Positions 1 to 9,126 of a stretch of 64,000 bases of DNA are shown here, one piece after another. The notes beneath the pieces were generated by a model. It searched no databases and was not told the DNA's origin. It worked only from the letters and a program-made list of their open reading frames with translations. How positions within the stretch are numbered: the first letter of the stretch is position 1; each line of letters starts with the position of its first letter. The DNA lies in the NCBI RefSeq assembly GCF_027214005.1, contig NZ_JAPWGY010000007.1, positions 1-64,000 on the forward strand, written 5' to 3'. The position numbers were made by a program, and so were the translations under genes. The DNA comes from Kiloniella laminariae (GTDB taxonomy: Bacteria; Pseudomonadota; Alphaproteobacteria; Kiloniellales; Kiloniellaceae).

Positions 1-79
<79 letters not shown>

Positions 80-119
80 AAAAAACCCCCTTAGTCAGGA
101 ATGACTAAGGGGGTTTTTT
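80..119 (+). terminator. Strong rho-independent terminator after tRNA-fMet
   Basis: A perfect 18-bp inverted repeat: arms 80-97 (AAAAAACCCCCTTAGTCA) and 102-119, separated by the tetraloop GGAA. Reading rightward, the stem ends in six Ts, and the A-rich left arm makes it bidirectional. It begins three bases after the CCA end of the tRNA. It would also insulate the leftward glycosyltransferase-like gene that ends at 154 from the tRNA operon. Confidence 0.95.
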
Positions 120-153
120 GTTCCACGGAAAAACACAGGAAATGGGGCGAGAC

Positions 154-864
154 CTACTTGAGACGCTTGCCAATAGATCGGACAAGTCGCGCCATGAGTG
201 ATCGGTAATGAGCTTTTTTACGGAAATACTCATGTTTTAACTGTTGCGTCATCAAGGTGGGCTGAACGTTGTTTTTCCAGCATACGTAAGGCAAACAAAG
301 CTGGTCACGTTTACTGTGACAGAGCAACTCTTGCCACCACTGCTCATGAATGTTCTGAATGTCAGGAAGGTTATGGCGCCTGATCAAGAAGTTGTTCTCG
401 ATAAGCTGCGAGGGATCTGGGAGACCGTTTTGAAAATATTTCTCACGTTGTTTTTGAAAAATATCAGGGTCGTCCATTTTTAAAATAGAACACTCTGTAA
501 ACTCATCGTAAACATTATCTCTAAAAGGATGATACGCGGCACCAAAATCGGGCCAGGAGAGTTCATCTAGTAAATGTTCGGGGTTTGCGATCAGACGCGC
601 ATTCCCATCGATATAAACTGAGTATTCATAATCGGGAAGGAAGCGATGTGGGAGAAGCTTCGGCATTCGCGAATATCTGGTATTGTCCACACCAGGGTTG
701 TCATAGATAATCTGTTTCCAATTAGAAAAGCCTGTTAGGGAGCGTAAATTTTTAGATTTGCAATCAGTAAAGCAAATATAATCCCACCCGGGGTAACAAG
801 GCTGTTCCAAGAGTGCGTCATATCCTCCGACAATGGTCGTATAGATTACTTTCTTGATTGCCAA
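154..864 (-). CDS. DUF616-type glycosyltransferase-like protein
   Basis: About 236 residues with the look of the DUF616/TOD1-like glycosyltransferase domain. An N-terminal KKVIYTTIVGGYD strand leads into WDYICFTD, then a VDNTRYSRMPKLLPHRFLP stretch and SVYIDGNARL, whose D-G-N could serve as the DxD-like nucleotide-sugar/metal site. No signal peptide or membrane segment is seen, so it is probably cytoplasmic. No ATG fits. The frame opens at a TTG at 885, but the TTG at 864 has GGAG seven bases upstream and gives the usual family N-terminus, so it is preferred. It is divergent from the amidotransferase at 997 and is the outermost gene of the glycan locus. The substrate is unknown. Confidence 0.72.
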   Translation of the reverse strand: MAIKKVIYTTIVGGYDALLEQPCYPGWDYICFTDCKSKNLRSLTGFSNWKQIIYDNPGVDNTRYSRMPKLLPHRFLPDYEYSVYIDGNARLIANPEHLLDELSWPDFGAAYHPFRDNVYDEFTECSILKMDDPDIFQKQREKYFQNGLPDPSQLIENNFLIRRHNLPDIQNIHEQWWQELLCHSKRDQLCLPYVCWKNNVQPTLMTQQLKHEYFRKKAHYRSLMARLVRSIGKRLK

Positions 865-996
865 AGATAATCTCCAGAACGTCAAATATGTAGTTTAATT
901 AAAGCTTTAGTCAAAGGGTAGCGTTTAATACGATGCTGAACAAGCTGAGATTACCTATCATGTATCAAGTGTAAAAATAACTATAGGGCATAAAAT

Positions 997-2931
997 ATGT
1001 GCGGGTTTGTGGGTGTCGCTCATCTGATGAATTGTGAGAATAGAGAGGGGTTAGTGCGACGCCTGAAACGTAGCTCAGAAATGATTTCCCACAGAGGTCC
1101 TGACGATTCCGATGAGTGGGTCTGTGAGGAAGGCAGAGCTGGCCTTGGTTTTCGTCGGCTGTCTATCCGAGATCTGTCGGTCGCAGGACGTCAGCCTATG
1201 ACGTCGAAATGTGGCCGATATGTTATCGCCTTCAATGGTGAAATATACAATCATGAGGAATTGAGAAGTGCCCTTGAGGCTGAAGATGCTGTTGACTGGC
1301 TAGGACATTCCGATACAGAGACGCTCTTGGTGGGGATATCACGCTGGGGATTAAGGCGTGTTCTTGAGTTTCTGGATGGAATGTTCGCAATTGCGTTATG
1401 GGATAAAAAACTCAAGAAAATGAGTTTGTTACGTGACCGGTTTGGTGAGAAACCACTATATTATGTTTATCAGAACCAGGTGCTGTACTTTGCGTCGGAG
1501 ATCAAGGCACTTCCAGAGCTGGGAGTATCGCTGGGACAAATTGATCGTGAGGCGCTTATTACCTTTTTCAGATTGCGGTATATTCCTGCTCCAGGGTCAA
1601 TCTATACGAACGTAAAAAAATTAAAAGCTGGTGAGATATTAGAATTAACAGATGATCTACATTCAGATATTTATTGGGATGGATTTTCTCAGGCACAGTT
1701 ATCCAATAGTGTTGACTATAAGGGTACTAGAAATAATGCTCTGAACGAGATTGATGAACTGCTTAATTCTCTTGTTCAGAGGCGGTTGGCTTCAGACGCC
1801 CCTTTGGGAACTTTCCTTTCGGGTGGTATTGATTCGTCTCTGGTAACAGCCTTGGCCCAATCACAAAAGAACGCCTCTATATCGTCGTATACTATTCGTT
1901 TTGAAGACGAGCGTTTTAACGAGGCGGATGAGGCACAGGCTATCGCCCGCTATCTGGGGACGGATCACACAGAGATGACTGTCACTGAACAGGATGCTCT
2001 GAATTTGGTGGACAGGATACCACAGGTTTATGACGAGCCCTTCGCCGATCCGTCTCAGTTGCCGACGATGCTTCTTTGCCAATTGGCCAAGAAACACGTG
2101 ACAGTTGCTCTTTCCGGTGATGGTGGAGATGAGATGTTTGCGGGCTATTCACGCTACCTGAAAATTTTACAAAATTTTCAGGGGAAGAAGAGTTTTGGCG
2201 GAAGCCGCGTTCTGTCAAAGGCTTTGGCGGAATTGCCTTGGGGGGAGCTGGATCTTGCTATGGGGGTATTTCGAAAGCGCCCAAGCAGATACGGCGCCAA
2301 AATTCGTAAAGGTCTGATGAAGAGTTGCGCGCGGTCTCTCGGTGAAATCTCGCAGCACCATACCAGCTTTTGGCGTGATGCCATTCCTGTCAAAGGTGTT
2401 TCAAATACTGAAAACTGGGACTATGAACGAGCATGGCCACTTGATTCTCTAAAAATGTCTGAGCTTGGTGATCTTAAGTCACTAATGGTTTCTGATAGTT
2501 TAGTCTATTTACCAGAAGATTTGATGGTAAAGGTGGATCGGGCGAGTATGGCGACCTCTTTAGAGGTACGTACGCCATTTCTCAACCAGGATCTCGCCAA
2601 GCTTTGCTGGTCATTTCCAGCAGAATGGCACGCCAATTCACAGGACGGATTGAAATGCTTGTTGCGTGAAATTCTATATAAATACGTGCCGCGACAACTG
2701 GTTGATCGTCCGAAGAAAGGCTTTGATGTACCTTTGCGAGACTGGCTTAGAAACGACTTGAAAGAGTGGGGACAAGCCTTGGTTTACTCACCGTCAGATG
2801 GAGTGGAGCCGTTGCTGGATATGAAGATGATACAGAGAGCTTGGAGCGAACATCAAAAGGGGGCTAATCGGGAAGGAGATCTCTGGCCCGCCCTTATGCT
2901 GTTGTCATGGTCTTCATATCATTGCTCGTGA
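997..2931 (+). CDS. Asparagine synthase-type glutamine amidotransferase (paralogue 1)
   Basis: A 644-residue class II amidotransferase/ATP-PPi synthetase of full AsnB length. The glutaminase domain starts with MCGFVG, with Cys2 as the nucleophile, and carries the HRGPDD and FNGEIYNH motifs. The synthetase domain has a PP-loop, SGGIDSS, at about residue 275, followed by SGDGGDEMFAGY. In polysaccharide loci such proteins often amidate uronic acid carboxylates (WbpS-like) rather than make asparagine; that role is inferred from context. AGGG lies eight bases before the ATG. It is transcribed alone, divergent from the DUF616 gene and convergent with the glycosyltransferase ending at 2972. Its closest look-alike in the window is the gene at 44305. 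Confidence 0.9.
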   Translation: MCGFVGVAHLMNCENREGLVRRLKRSSEMISHRGPDDSDEWVCEEGRAGLGFRRLSIRDLSVAGRQPMTSKCGRYVIAFNGEIYNHEELRSALEAEDAVDWLGHSDTETLLVGISRWGLRRVLEFLDGMFAIALWDKKLKKMSLLRDRFGEKPLYYVYQNQVLYFASEIKALPELGVSLGQIDREALITFFRLRYIPAPGSIYTNVKKLKAGEILELTDDLHSDIYWDGFSQAQLSNSVDYKGTRNNALNEIDELLNSLVQRRLASDAPLGTFLSGGIDSSLVTALAQSQKNASISSYTIRFEDERFNEADEAQAIARYLGTDHTEMTVTEQDALNLVDRIPQVYDEPFADPSQLPTMLLCQLAKKHVTVALSGDGGDEMFAGYSRYLKILQNFQGKKSFGGSRVLSKALAELPWGELDLAMGVFRKRPSRYGAKIRKGLMKSCARSLGEISQHHTSFWRDAIPVKGVSNTENWDYERAWPLDSLKMSELGDLKSLMVSDSLVYLPEDLMVKVDRASMATSLEVRTPFLNQDLAKLCWSFPAEWHANSQDGLKCLLREILYKYVPRQLVDRPKKGFDVPLRDWLRNDLKEWGQALVYSPSDGVEPLLDMKMIQRAWSEHQKGANREGDLWPALMLLSWSSYHCS

Positions 2932-2971
2932 AGTTAGCAACGTGTGGTACTGGAATAAGGAGGCTCAGGCG

Positions 2972-4126
2972 TTACTGCTTGACATGTACCTCGTCTGAAA
3001 GAACTTTGCACAAAATCAGATGTGTTTTGCTTGCTAGCTTTTCCCAGGAATAATATTCTTCCGTAATCTTGCGGCCGTTTTGCCCGTATTTTTCTCTCAT
3101 GAGATCATCGTTGTAGAGAAGCTTGACTGCATGACAAAGGGATTCTGGAGAGGGATTGTCTAAAACAAGCCCGCATTCATGATTGATAATGATGTCGGCT
3201 TGCTCGGGCATTTGAGTTGTAATCACTGGGATGCCTGCGGCGAGAGCTTCAAACATTTTTAACGGGTATAAACCGTACTGACCTCTTCCTGATATATCCT
3301 GGGTCAGGACGAATGATAATTTTGAGCTGGCCACGAAATAAGGCATGTCCTGGTAGTTTATGCGCCCTAGATAGTGGATGTGTGAATGGTCTTCTGCCGC
3401 TTTTTCTACTTTTTGTCTTAACGCGCCGTCACCAGCCAGCCTTAGGTCGAGTTCTGGTGGCCACTCAGAGGAAGTTGCCGCATCTAGAAGTTTATCTAAT
3501 CCCTGCCAATGAGCGAAGGTTCCGTAGAAAGAAGCATAGTCCCTAAGGTCTGGTGTGATGGCAACATCCTTGCGCTTTGGAAGCTGTTTAATTGGTTTAA
3601 ATATTGAGGTATTGGCCCCATTGGGCACCACTTCAAATAATGACCTTTTTTTTGACCTCTCCAGTTTTGTTTCGGAATATTTTTTCAATCCTTCTGTAAC
3701 AGTGATAATTGCTGAAGCCATTTCCATTTGCCCCAGCATTAGCTTGTCAAAGAAAAAAGCAAATCTCTTGACGGATGGCCAGGCAATATAAAGATCATCG
3801 AAAGGGCCGTTTACTTCGACAACTGTAGGGATTTTTCTCAACTTTCCTATCAGGGAAACGAAAAATCCTGCAAAATGCATTCTGGTGTAATAGATATCTG
3901 TTCTGGGAGAAAGCAGGGTTCTGAACCACAATTTTGCAAACGCGAGAAGCCGTGAGATTATTCCTGGCAGATTTGTGGAATTATACGCCGGAGCTATGAG
4001 GTTGATATCCCAGCCTTGTTTCTTTAGTCCTTCGATTATTTCAATCACATGCGTGTAGGATGCATGGCCTTGACGCAGTGGTTCAAATGATACGTAGGTG
4101 AGGGAACGGGAATTTTTGTTATTCAT
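2972..4126 (-). CDS. GT4-family glycosyltransferase
   Basis: 384 residues with the GT-B fold pattern of family GT4 retaining transferases. The acceptor half runs from SFEPLRQGHASYTHVIEII. The donor half contains YLGRINYQDMPYFV and the segment EALAAGIPVITTQMPEQADI, whose Glu lies in the place of the nucleotide-sugar-binding E of the EX7E motif. One hydrophobic stretch near residues 65-110 could associate peripherally with the membrane. It would add one sugar to a lipid-linked glycan on the cytoplasmic side; donor and acceptor cannot be read from the sequence. It is the last gene of the leftward operon and overlaps the preceding amidotransferase by 8 bases, indicating translational coupling. 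Confidence 0.88.
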   Translation of the reverse strand: MNNKNSRSLTYVSFEPLRQGHASYTHVIEIIEGLKKQGWDINLIAPAYNSTNLPGIISRLLAFAKLWFRTLLSPRTDIYYTRMHFAGFFVSLIGKLRKIPTVVEVNGPFDDLYIAWPSVKRFAFFFDKLMLGQMEMASAIITVTEGLKKYSETKLERSKKRSLFEVVPNGANTSIFKPIKQLPKRKDVAITPDLRDYASFYGTFAHWQGLDKLLDAATSSEWPPELDLRLAGDGALRQKVEKAAEDHSHIHYLGRINYQDMPYFVASSKLSFVLTQDISGRGQYGLYPLKMFEALAAGIPVITTQMPEQADIIINHECGLVLDNPSPESLCHAVKLLYNDDLMREKYGQNGRKITEEYYSWEKLASKTHLILCKVLSDEVHVKQ

Positions 4127-6071
4127 TAAAGTGAAGCCCGTTCATTTCAGCCCATTTGGCAAGATTAACCCAACGCCATATTGATCTGGGAAATTCTATA
4201 TGTCCTTCTTCAAAAGATTGCCAACATTGTTTGACATCTTTCGTTTTGAAAAATGGAAGATCTTGAAAATAATCACTTTTTAGAGTCTGTCTTATCCAAG
4301 GAGTAATTTCACGAAACCAATCTGTTTCTGGGGTTTGGAAACCTATTTTATCTGTACGATCAAGTATTTCGTCTGGGACGAGAGAGCGCATTGCTGCACG
4401 AAATACGGCTTTATCTTGCCCATTCTTGTCAATGAGATATTCATCCGGCAAAGAAGATACAAAGTCGACAATTGTAGGCGTTACAAAGGGTACCCTACTT
4501 TCCAAAGAATGAGCCATACTGTTTCGATCTTCGTAACGGAGGAGGCCTGGCAGATTGAAATAGGAAAGATCTCCTTCTAATGCCTGGTGGAGGCTCTTTG
4601 CAGTGCCTGGTAGATCGGTGTATTCACCGATAACTCCGTTATCTTCGAACCATTTCCAGCTTATTGTTGAATTTATTCCAGTTTCGGCATAGATCCGGTG
4701 TATTTCTTTACTAATCACTGGGGGGCAAAGACGTGTAATAACACGAAATAAAAAATTTGAGAGGGATACCTTGCCCTGTTTAGAAAGTGAATGAGTTAAG
4801 TTAAGAGCTTTGACGATTTGGCCGGATTTAATTAGGCCCGCTACAGCTGCTGTATAATAGGATCTATAACCAGCAAGAATTTCATCAGCTCCTTGCCCAC
4901 CTAGAATTACTTTTATCCCAGCGTTGTTTGCTTCCTCAAAAACCTTGTACTGTGCATAAATACTTGTACTGCCAAATGGTTCATCTTGTGTGTGTAAAAT
5001 TTTGTCTAAATCGGCGAGTAAGTTTTGCGGCTTTAATGTGATTTTGTGAGAGGTTGTTTTCGCACGTTGTATCATAATGTCAGCATAAGATTCTTCATCA
5101 AATGTCGTATTTTTCGTGCTGTAGGTAAACGTTTGTAAGTTCGCTTTACTTCCACCTATTATCCTCATAGCTGCAGTAATGGCACTTGAATCAACTCCGC
5201 CTGATAAAGCAGCTCCGTAAGGAACATCGCTACGCATATGAAGCTGTACACTTTCTAAGAACAACTTTCTCAAGTGTTGAGCGGCGTCCTGAAAAGAAAT
5301 TTCTTTTGTTGTGAGTTTGGCTGTTTGCCTGTTGTAATATTTATAAATCTGAACGTTCTGAGGAGTATTTAGATTTATTTTTAAGTAATGTCCCGGATTG
5401 ATGGATTTAATTGAAGCATAAAAGCTATCTTGATTATGATTTACCAAGCCAAGGGAGAGATAGTCTCTAACAGAAGAAAGGTTTGGTTTATTGCGAACAC
5501 CTGGGAATTTTAATAATGATTTTATCTCTGATCCAAAAAAGAAATTGTTATTCGTTTGAGTATAGAAGAGTGGTTTAATTCCAAAAAAATCTCGTGCGAG
5601 TATGATTTCGTTACTTTCAGTGTCGAGAATCGCTACGGCAAACATACCTATAAAGCGTTCAAATGCATTACAATTCCATTGTATATAGCTTTTTAAGAGA
5701 ACTTCTGTATCTGATTCTGTATGAAAAACATGCCCAAGTTTTTTGAGTTCTTCTCTTAGCTCAATATAATTATAAATTTCTCCGTTTTGGATCAGTAGAT
5801 ATCTGTTGTCTTGACTCTTGATCGGCTGGTCACCATTCGTGGAGGTATCAATAATAGCCAAACGCTTATGAATAAATGCTACATCAGGAGATTTTGTGGC
5901 GAAATCGGCAGAGGTATGATTGTTAATTTCTATTCCCTGCCCCTTAGCCCAGATACCAAAACCTGTAGCATCAGGGCCTCGATGCTGAATGCTTTTGGAT
6001 GCATCGTTAAGAACTTTTACAGTATCCAGTTCTGCTGAAGATATCTTTATATAGCCTGCAATACCGCACAT
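4119..6071 (-). CDS. Asparagine synthase-type glutamine amidotransferase (paralogue 2)
   Basis: 650 residues with the same two-domain layout as AsnB: MCGIAGYI with Cys2 as glutaminase nucleophile, QHRGPDATG, QNGEIYNYIELRE, and a PP-loop SGGVDSS near residue 289 followed by GGQGADEILAGYRSYY. All catalytic landmarks are present, so it should be active. Placed between two glycosyltransferases, it more likely amidates a uronic acid or forms a similar amide in the glycan than supplies asparagine; this is inference from context. It is clearly a different subfamily from the 997 and 44305 copies (shorter insertions, AT-rich codons). Confidence 0.9.
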   Translation of the reverse strand: MCGIAGYIKISSAELDTVKVLNDASKSIQHRGPDATGFGIWAKGQGIEINNHTSADFATKSPDVAFIHKRLAIIDTSTNGDQPIKSQDNRYLLIQNGEIYNYIELREELKKLGHVFHTESDTEVLLKSYIQWNCNAFERFIGMFAVAILDTESNEIILARDFFGIKPLFYTQTNNNFFFGSEIKSLLKFPGVRNKPNLSSVRDYLSLGLVNHNQDSFYASIKSINPGHYLKINLNTPQNVQIYKYYNRQTAKLTTKEISFQDAAQHLRKLFLESVQLHMRSDVPYGAALSGGVDSSAITAAMRIIGGSKANLQTFTYSTKNTTFDEESYADIMIQRAKTTSHKITLKPQNLLADLDKILHTQDEPFGSTSIYAQYKVFEEANNAGIKVILGGQGADEILAGYRSYYTAAVAGLIKSGQIVKALNLTHSLSKQGKVSLSNFLFRVITRLCPPVISKEIHRIYAETGINSTISWKWFEDNGVIGEYTDLPGTAKSLHQALEGDLSYFNLPGLLRYEDRNSMAHSLESRVPFVTPTIVDFVSSLPDEYLIDKNGQDKAVFRAAMRSLVPDEILDRTDKIGFQTPETDWFREITPWIRQTLKSDYFQDLPFFKTKDVKQCWQSFEEGHIEFPRSIWRWVNLAKWAEMNGLHFNE

Positions 6072-6108
6072 ATTAACGTGTTCCTATATATTTGTTTTGC
6101 TGAATTGA

Positions 6109-7293
6109 TTAATTTTTTGCGGTTAAATGTATATATAGTTTTTCTAGGTATTTGGCACAGTGGTGTGCATCATGGTTTTTAATTATGTAAGAAGCTAAGT
6201 TATTTGCGATTTTTCTTGCGTATTGAGGTGTTCCTTTTAAGAGTTCTAATGCTTGAGTTATTTCTGCCGTGTTTCCAGGGGTGACTAATATACCGCGCTG
6301 GTCTTTTAACAAACCAGCCAAACCTCCAACATTGCCACCGATTACCGGAAGATTCACGGCCCCTGCTTCAACAGCAGCTTGTCCCAATCCTTCGTGGTAG
6401 GAAGGCAATAAAAAATAATCAGCAGCTTTTAGCCATACGGGGATGTTCAGGCGAGGAATAGCTCCGAGACAAACGTTTCTTGGATCTGATTGTAGATTAC
6501 TTAGTTCTGGCCCATCTCCAATAAATATAGAGACCCGCTTATCCCATTTCAGAGACATTAATGATTGTTTTAAATCCAAAATTCCTTTTTCTTCAGTTAA
6601 ATTTCCTACATAAATAGTTATATCGGCATCGAGAGGTAAGCCTAATGAGTTTCTTGCTTCTTCTTTTGTTTTTTTTGTAAAAAATTTCGTCGTGTCTATT
6701 CCATTTGGGAGCACGTCGATATCTACACTAACTAATGATTTAGCTTCTTCTGCCAAGGCATGGCTAACGGCAAGTACTTTTGAAGCGCCAAGTACTGTCT
6801 TTTTAAATAATTTATATGCTCGTTTATTTCTATATGGATAAACAGTTACGTCATCTCCATGAAGCGTAAGTACATAAGGTATTCCCCTTTTTCTCTTGAT
6901 CCATAAGGCAGTTGCTCCACTTGAATAAGCAAAATGAGCATGTATCAGGCTAGGAGATACTTTATTTATTATTTTTGATAAGCTGTAGTGTTGGAACAAA
7001 TGCGCTAGGAAAAGATGATTTTCCTTTGGAGTGGTCAAATACCTGGGGCGATAAATTTCAGTATTTCCGTCTTTTTGATATTTTGGTATGGCACTTAAGT
7101 TTTTCCAATGTGTAGAGAATTTTTCTAAAGGGTAAGGTACCCATGGGATAGGATTTGCAATTGTTAATGAAGTGAATTCTTGCTTTAAAATTGATACTGT
7201 TTCACAGTGAAAAGCTCCGGCGGAAGGAGCAACATCAGAAGGCCAACCCTGTGTTATCCAAAGAATATTCGGAACGGTATTTACTCTTTCCAT
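6109..7293 (-). CDS. GT4-family glycosyltransferase
   Basis: 394 residues of the GT4 type. The N-terminal half has ILWITQGWPSDVAPSAGAFH and the acceptor-side IHAHFAYSSGATALW. The linker is followed by VLPNGIDTTKF and the donor site ITIYVGNLTEEKGILDL. The C-terminal half has PSYHEGLGQAAVEAGAVNLP, which matches the EX7E signature. It is expected to act at the cytoplasmic face of the inner membrane on a lipid-linked oligosaccharide. The start overlaps the end of the upstream GT2 gene by 13 bases; there is an AAGGG motif upstream, but its spacing is longer than usual. Sugar specificity is unknown. Confidence 0.9.
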   Translation of the reverse strand: MERVNTVPNILWITQGWPSDVAPSAGAFHCETVSILKQEFTSLTIANPIPWVPYPLEKFSTHWKNLSAIPKYQKDGNTEIYRPRYLTTPKENHLFLAHLFQHYSLSKIINKVSPSLIHAHFAYSSGATALWIKRKRGIPYVLTLHGDDVTVYPYRNKRAYKLFKKTVLGASKVLAVSHALAEEAKSLVSVDIDVLPNGIDTTKFFTKKTKEEARNSLGLPLDADITIYVGNLTEEKGILDLKQSLMSLKWDKRVSIFIGDGPELSNLQSDPRNVCLGAIPRLNIPVWLKAADYFLLPSYHEGLGQAAVEAGAVNLPVIGGNVGGLAGLLKDQRGILVTPGNTAEITQALELLKGTPQYARKIANNLASYIIKNHDAHHCAKYLEKLYIHLTAKN

Positions 7294-8207
7294 GAGCCAT
7301 CGAACCCTTCCTGACGCTTTCTAAATACAGATAGCAAGCCTGAAAGCATCCCAAACAGATGATTTTTCCTTGGAGCGTCCATATGTCGGAGAAAACCCAA
7401 AAAGGCGATTAAAAAAAGGCCAAAAATTGCCCAAGCAATTGCTGGTTTTGAAAAGGTTGCCATTTTTCTTGTGAAATAGAGGCGGTTGAAAATTTGCTGC
7501 CGACCAAATACAAAACGTTTGCTATCAGGAATCTCGCTGGGGTAGTGCCAACATTTACTATCTGCTACAACATAAAGTCGATGTGATCTGGAAACGCGGT
7601 AGCTATAATCGAGATCTTCCAAATAACCGTGTCCTATATACCACTCATCATATTGTATTTTTTCAAATATCTCCCTTTTCCATAGAGTAGCACCGCCATA
7701 AAGCCATTGTGTTTCAATTGTTTGAGCAGGGTATGGAATCGATGTGGCGAAGCCAGAGGTTAGTACTTTTCCTGGGTCAGAGCCGTCGATGCCGAAAAAA
7801 CTATACAATTTTTTTCTGACAGGTATCGGTTGATTGACCACCCCTAGAGATGCGCCACCAGTATCCTTAGACGTGGTCTGCCAGAAGGAGAGCATTCTTT
7901 CATTAGCATCTGGTGCTAACTCAATGTCATCATCCAGATAGCCAGCAATAGTAATATTTGGTTTGACCGCGGCCATTCCAGCATTGCGTTGTTTGGATAA
8001 TGAAGGAGGGAAACAGCGAACATATGTGATTGGGAGCTTAGGGTGCTTCTTGCAAAGGCCCTCTATTGAGGGTGATGATCCGTCACATATAACAATTTGC
8101 TCTGGCGGGACACTCTGTTTTTCAAAGCTATTGAGTAATACTTGTAGATCATTAGGACGGTCTTTTGTCGGAATGACGTAAGCGATTTTAAGAAAATCAG
8201 TCTTCAA
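7281..8207 (-). CDS. GT2-family glycosyltransferase
   Basis: 308 residues. The GT-A domain opens with IAYVIPTKDRPNDLQVLLNS and contains QIVICDGSS and YLDDDIELAPDA, with the DDD as the metal-binding DxD. ERFGYLED-type residues appear later as GHGYLEDLDYSYRV. A hydrophobic segment near residues 255-275 (AIAWAIFGLFLIAFLGFL) suggests a membrane anchor. The only plausible start is a TTG at 8207 with AAGG ten bases upstream; no ATG lies nearby. It overlaps both neighbours, so it sits inside one operon with them. The linkage it makes cannot be inferred. Confidence 0.87.
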   Translation of the reverse strand: MKTDFLKIAYVIPTKDRPNDLQVLLNSFEKQSVPPEQIVICDGSSPSIEGLCKKHPKLPITYVRCFPPSLSKQRNAGMAAVKPNITIAGYLDDDIELAPDANERMLSFWQTTSKDTGGASLGVVNQPIPVRKKLYSFFGIDGSDPGKVLTSGFATSIPYPAQTIETQWLYGGATLWKREIFEKIQYDEWYIGHGYLEDLDYSYRVSRSHRLYVVADSKCWHYPSEIPDSKRFVFGRQQIFNRLYFTRKMATFSKPAIAWAIFGLFLIAFLGFLRHMDAPRKNHLFGMLSGLLSVFRKRQEGFDGSWKE

Positions 8208-9126
8208 AAAGAGAAACCTTCCTTTTTGCTATTCCTCTAAGCCATGTCCCTTGAGGGTGTTGTAGTTCGGGAGCTAGTAACCAATTGTAAAATATTAGAT
8301 TTAATGAATTAGGAAAATATCTCCCTACGCGTTGCCAAATTTTCGGAAGATAATGTCGGAGGCCTTTCCCGTATTGAGATAGGACCGAAGAAGAAGCATC
8401 AACCCCTCTGATTTCTATTGAAATTGGTAAAAGATCACAGGAAATTAGCAATTCATTTAAAGCATCTTTTGTAAAGAAAAGAAGGTGTGGGAATACATTT
8501 TTTTTAAAACGATCATCTCTATGTGGAATTTCGATAAAAAGTATCCCATCTGGTTTTAAATAAGTTGTAATATTCTTTATAAAATCAATAGGGTCTGTTA
8601 CGTGTTCAAGTACGTGTGAGATTGTTATTAAATCAAATTGATCACAGACTTCATCCAAGGAATTATAAAAAAAAGAACTGCAGTCAGTACTTTTCCAATT
8701 TTTTTTGGCGATTTCTCGATAGTTATTATCAGGCTCAACGGCATAATAACCGCCGCCCATCATGATCGATGATTCTGAGGCGATAGTACCAAAAAAAGAA
8801 TGTCCAGATCCAATATCTAATATCTTTAAACCATGAGCACTTTCAGGTGATTTTTCAATAAGGGGGGTGAGTTGTTTCCAGCGAGACAGGGCTAAGGTAT
8901 AGGTTGTGGGGTAGTAGCTAGGAGTGAATGGGAGGCCTGGATCTGTCCAATATTGACCAGCGTAGTACATATTTAACTCTAAAGAGCTTGGCATTGGACT
9001 AGCAATACCTAACCCGCAATGAGTGCAATTCAGAATAGTGTCCGGCAAGAAAAAATCACTTTTCCCCATATACTTTTGCTGATTATTTAATGAGGGATTT
9101 CCACAGGCAGGGCAGAAGTCAATCAT
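8197..9126 (-). CDS. SAM-dependent methyltransferase with N-terminal zinc ribbon
   Basis: 309 residues. The N-terminus carries two Cys pairs (FCPACGN and CTHCGLG) about 30 residues apart, a likely zinc ribbon. This is followed by a class I methyltransferase fold with the SAM motif KILDIGSGHSFFG near residue 100 and the post-motif FDLITISHVLEHVTDP. This layout is common in sugar or small-molecule methyltransferases of glycan clusters. The ATG overlaps the stop of the upstream dehydrogenase by four bases (ATGA). The target hydroxyl or carbon is unknown. Confidence 0.85.
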   Translation of the reverse strand: MIDFCPACGNPSLNNQQKYMGKSDFFLPDTILNCTHCGLGIASPMPSSLELNMYYAGQYWTDPGLPFTPSYYPTTYTLALSRWKQLTPLIEKSPESAHGLKILDIGSGHSFFGTIASESSIMMGGGYYAVEPDNNYREIAKKNWKSTDCSSFFYNSLDEVCDQFDLITISHVLEHVTDPIDFIKNITTYLKPDGILFIEIPHRDDRFKKNVFPHLLFFTKDALNELLISCDLLPISIEIRGVDASSSVLSQYGKGLRHYLPKIWQRVGRYFPNSLNLIFYNWLLAPELQHPQGTWLRGIAKRKVSLFED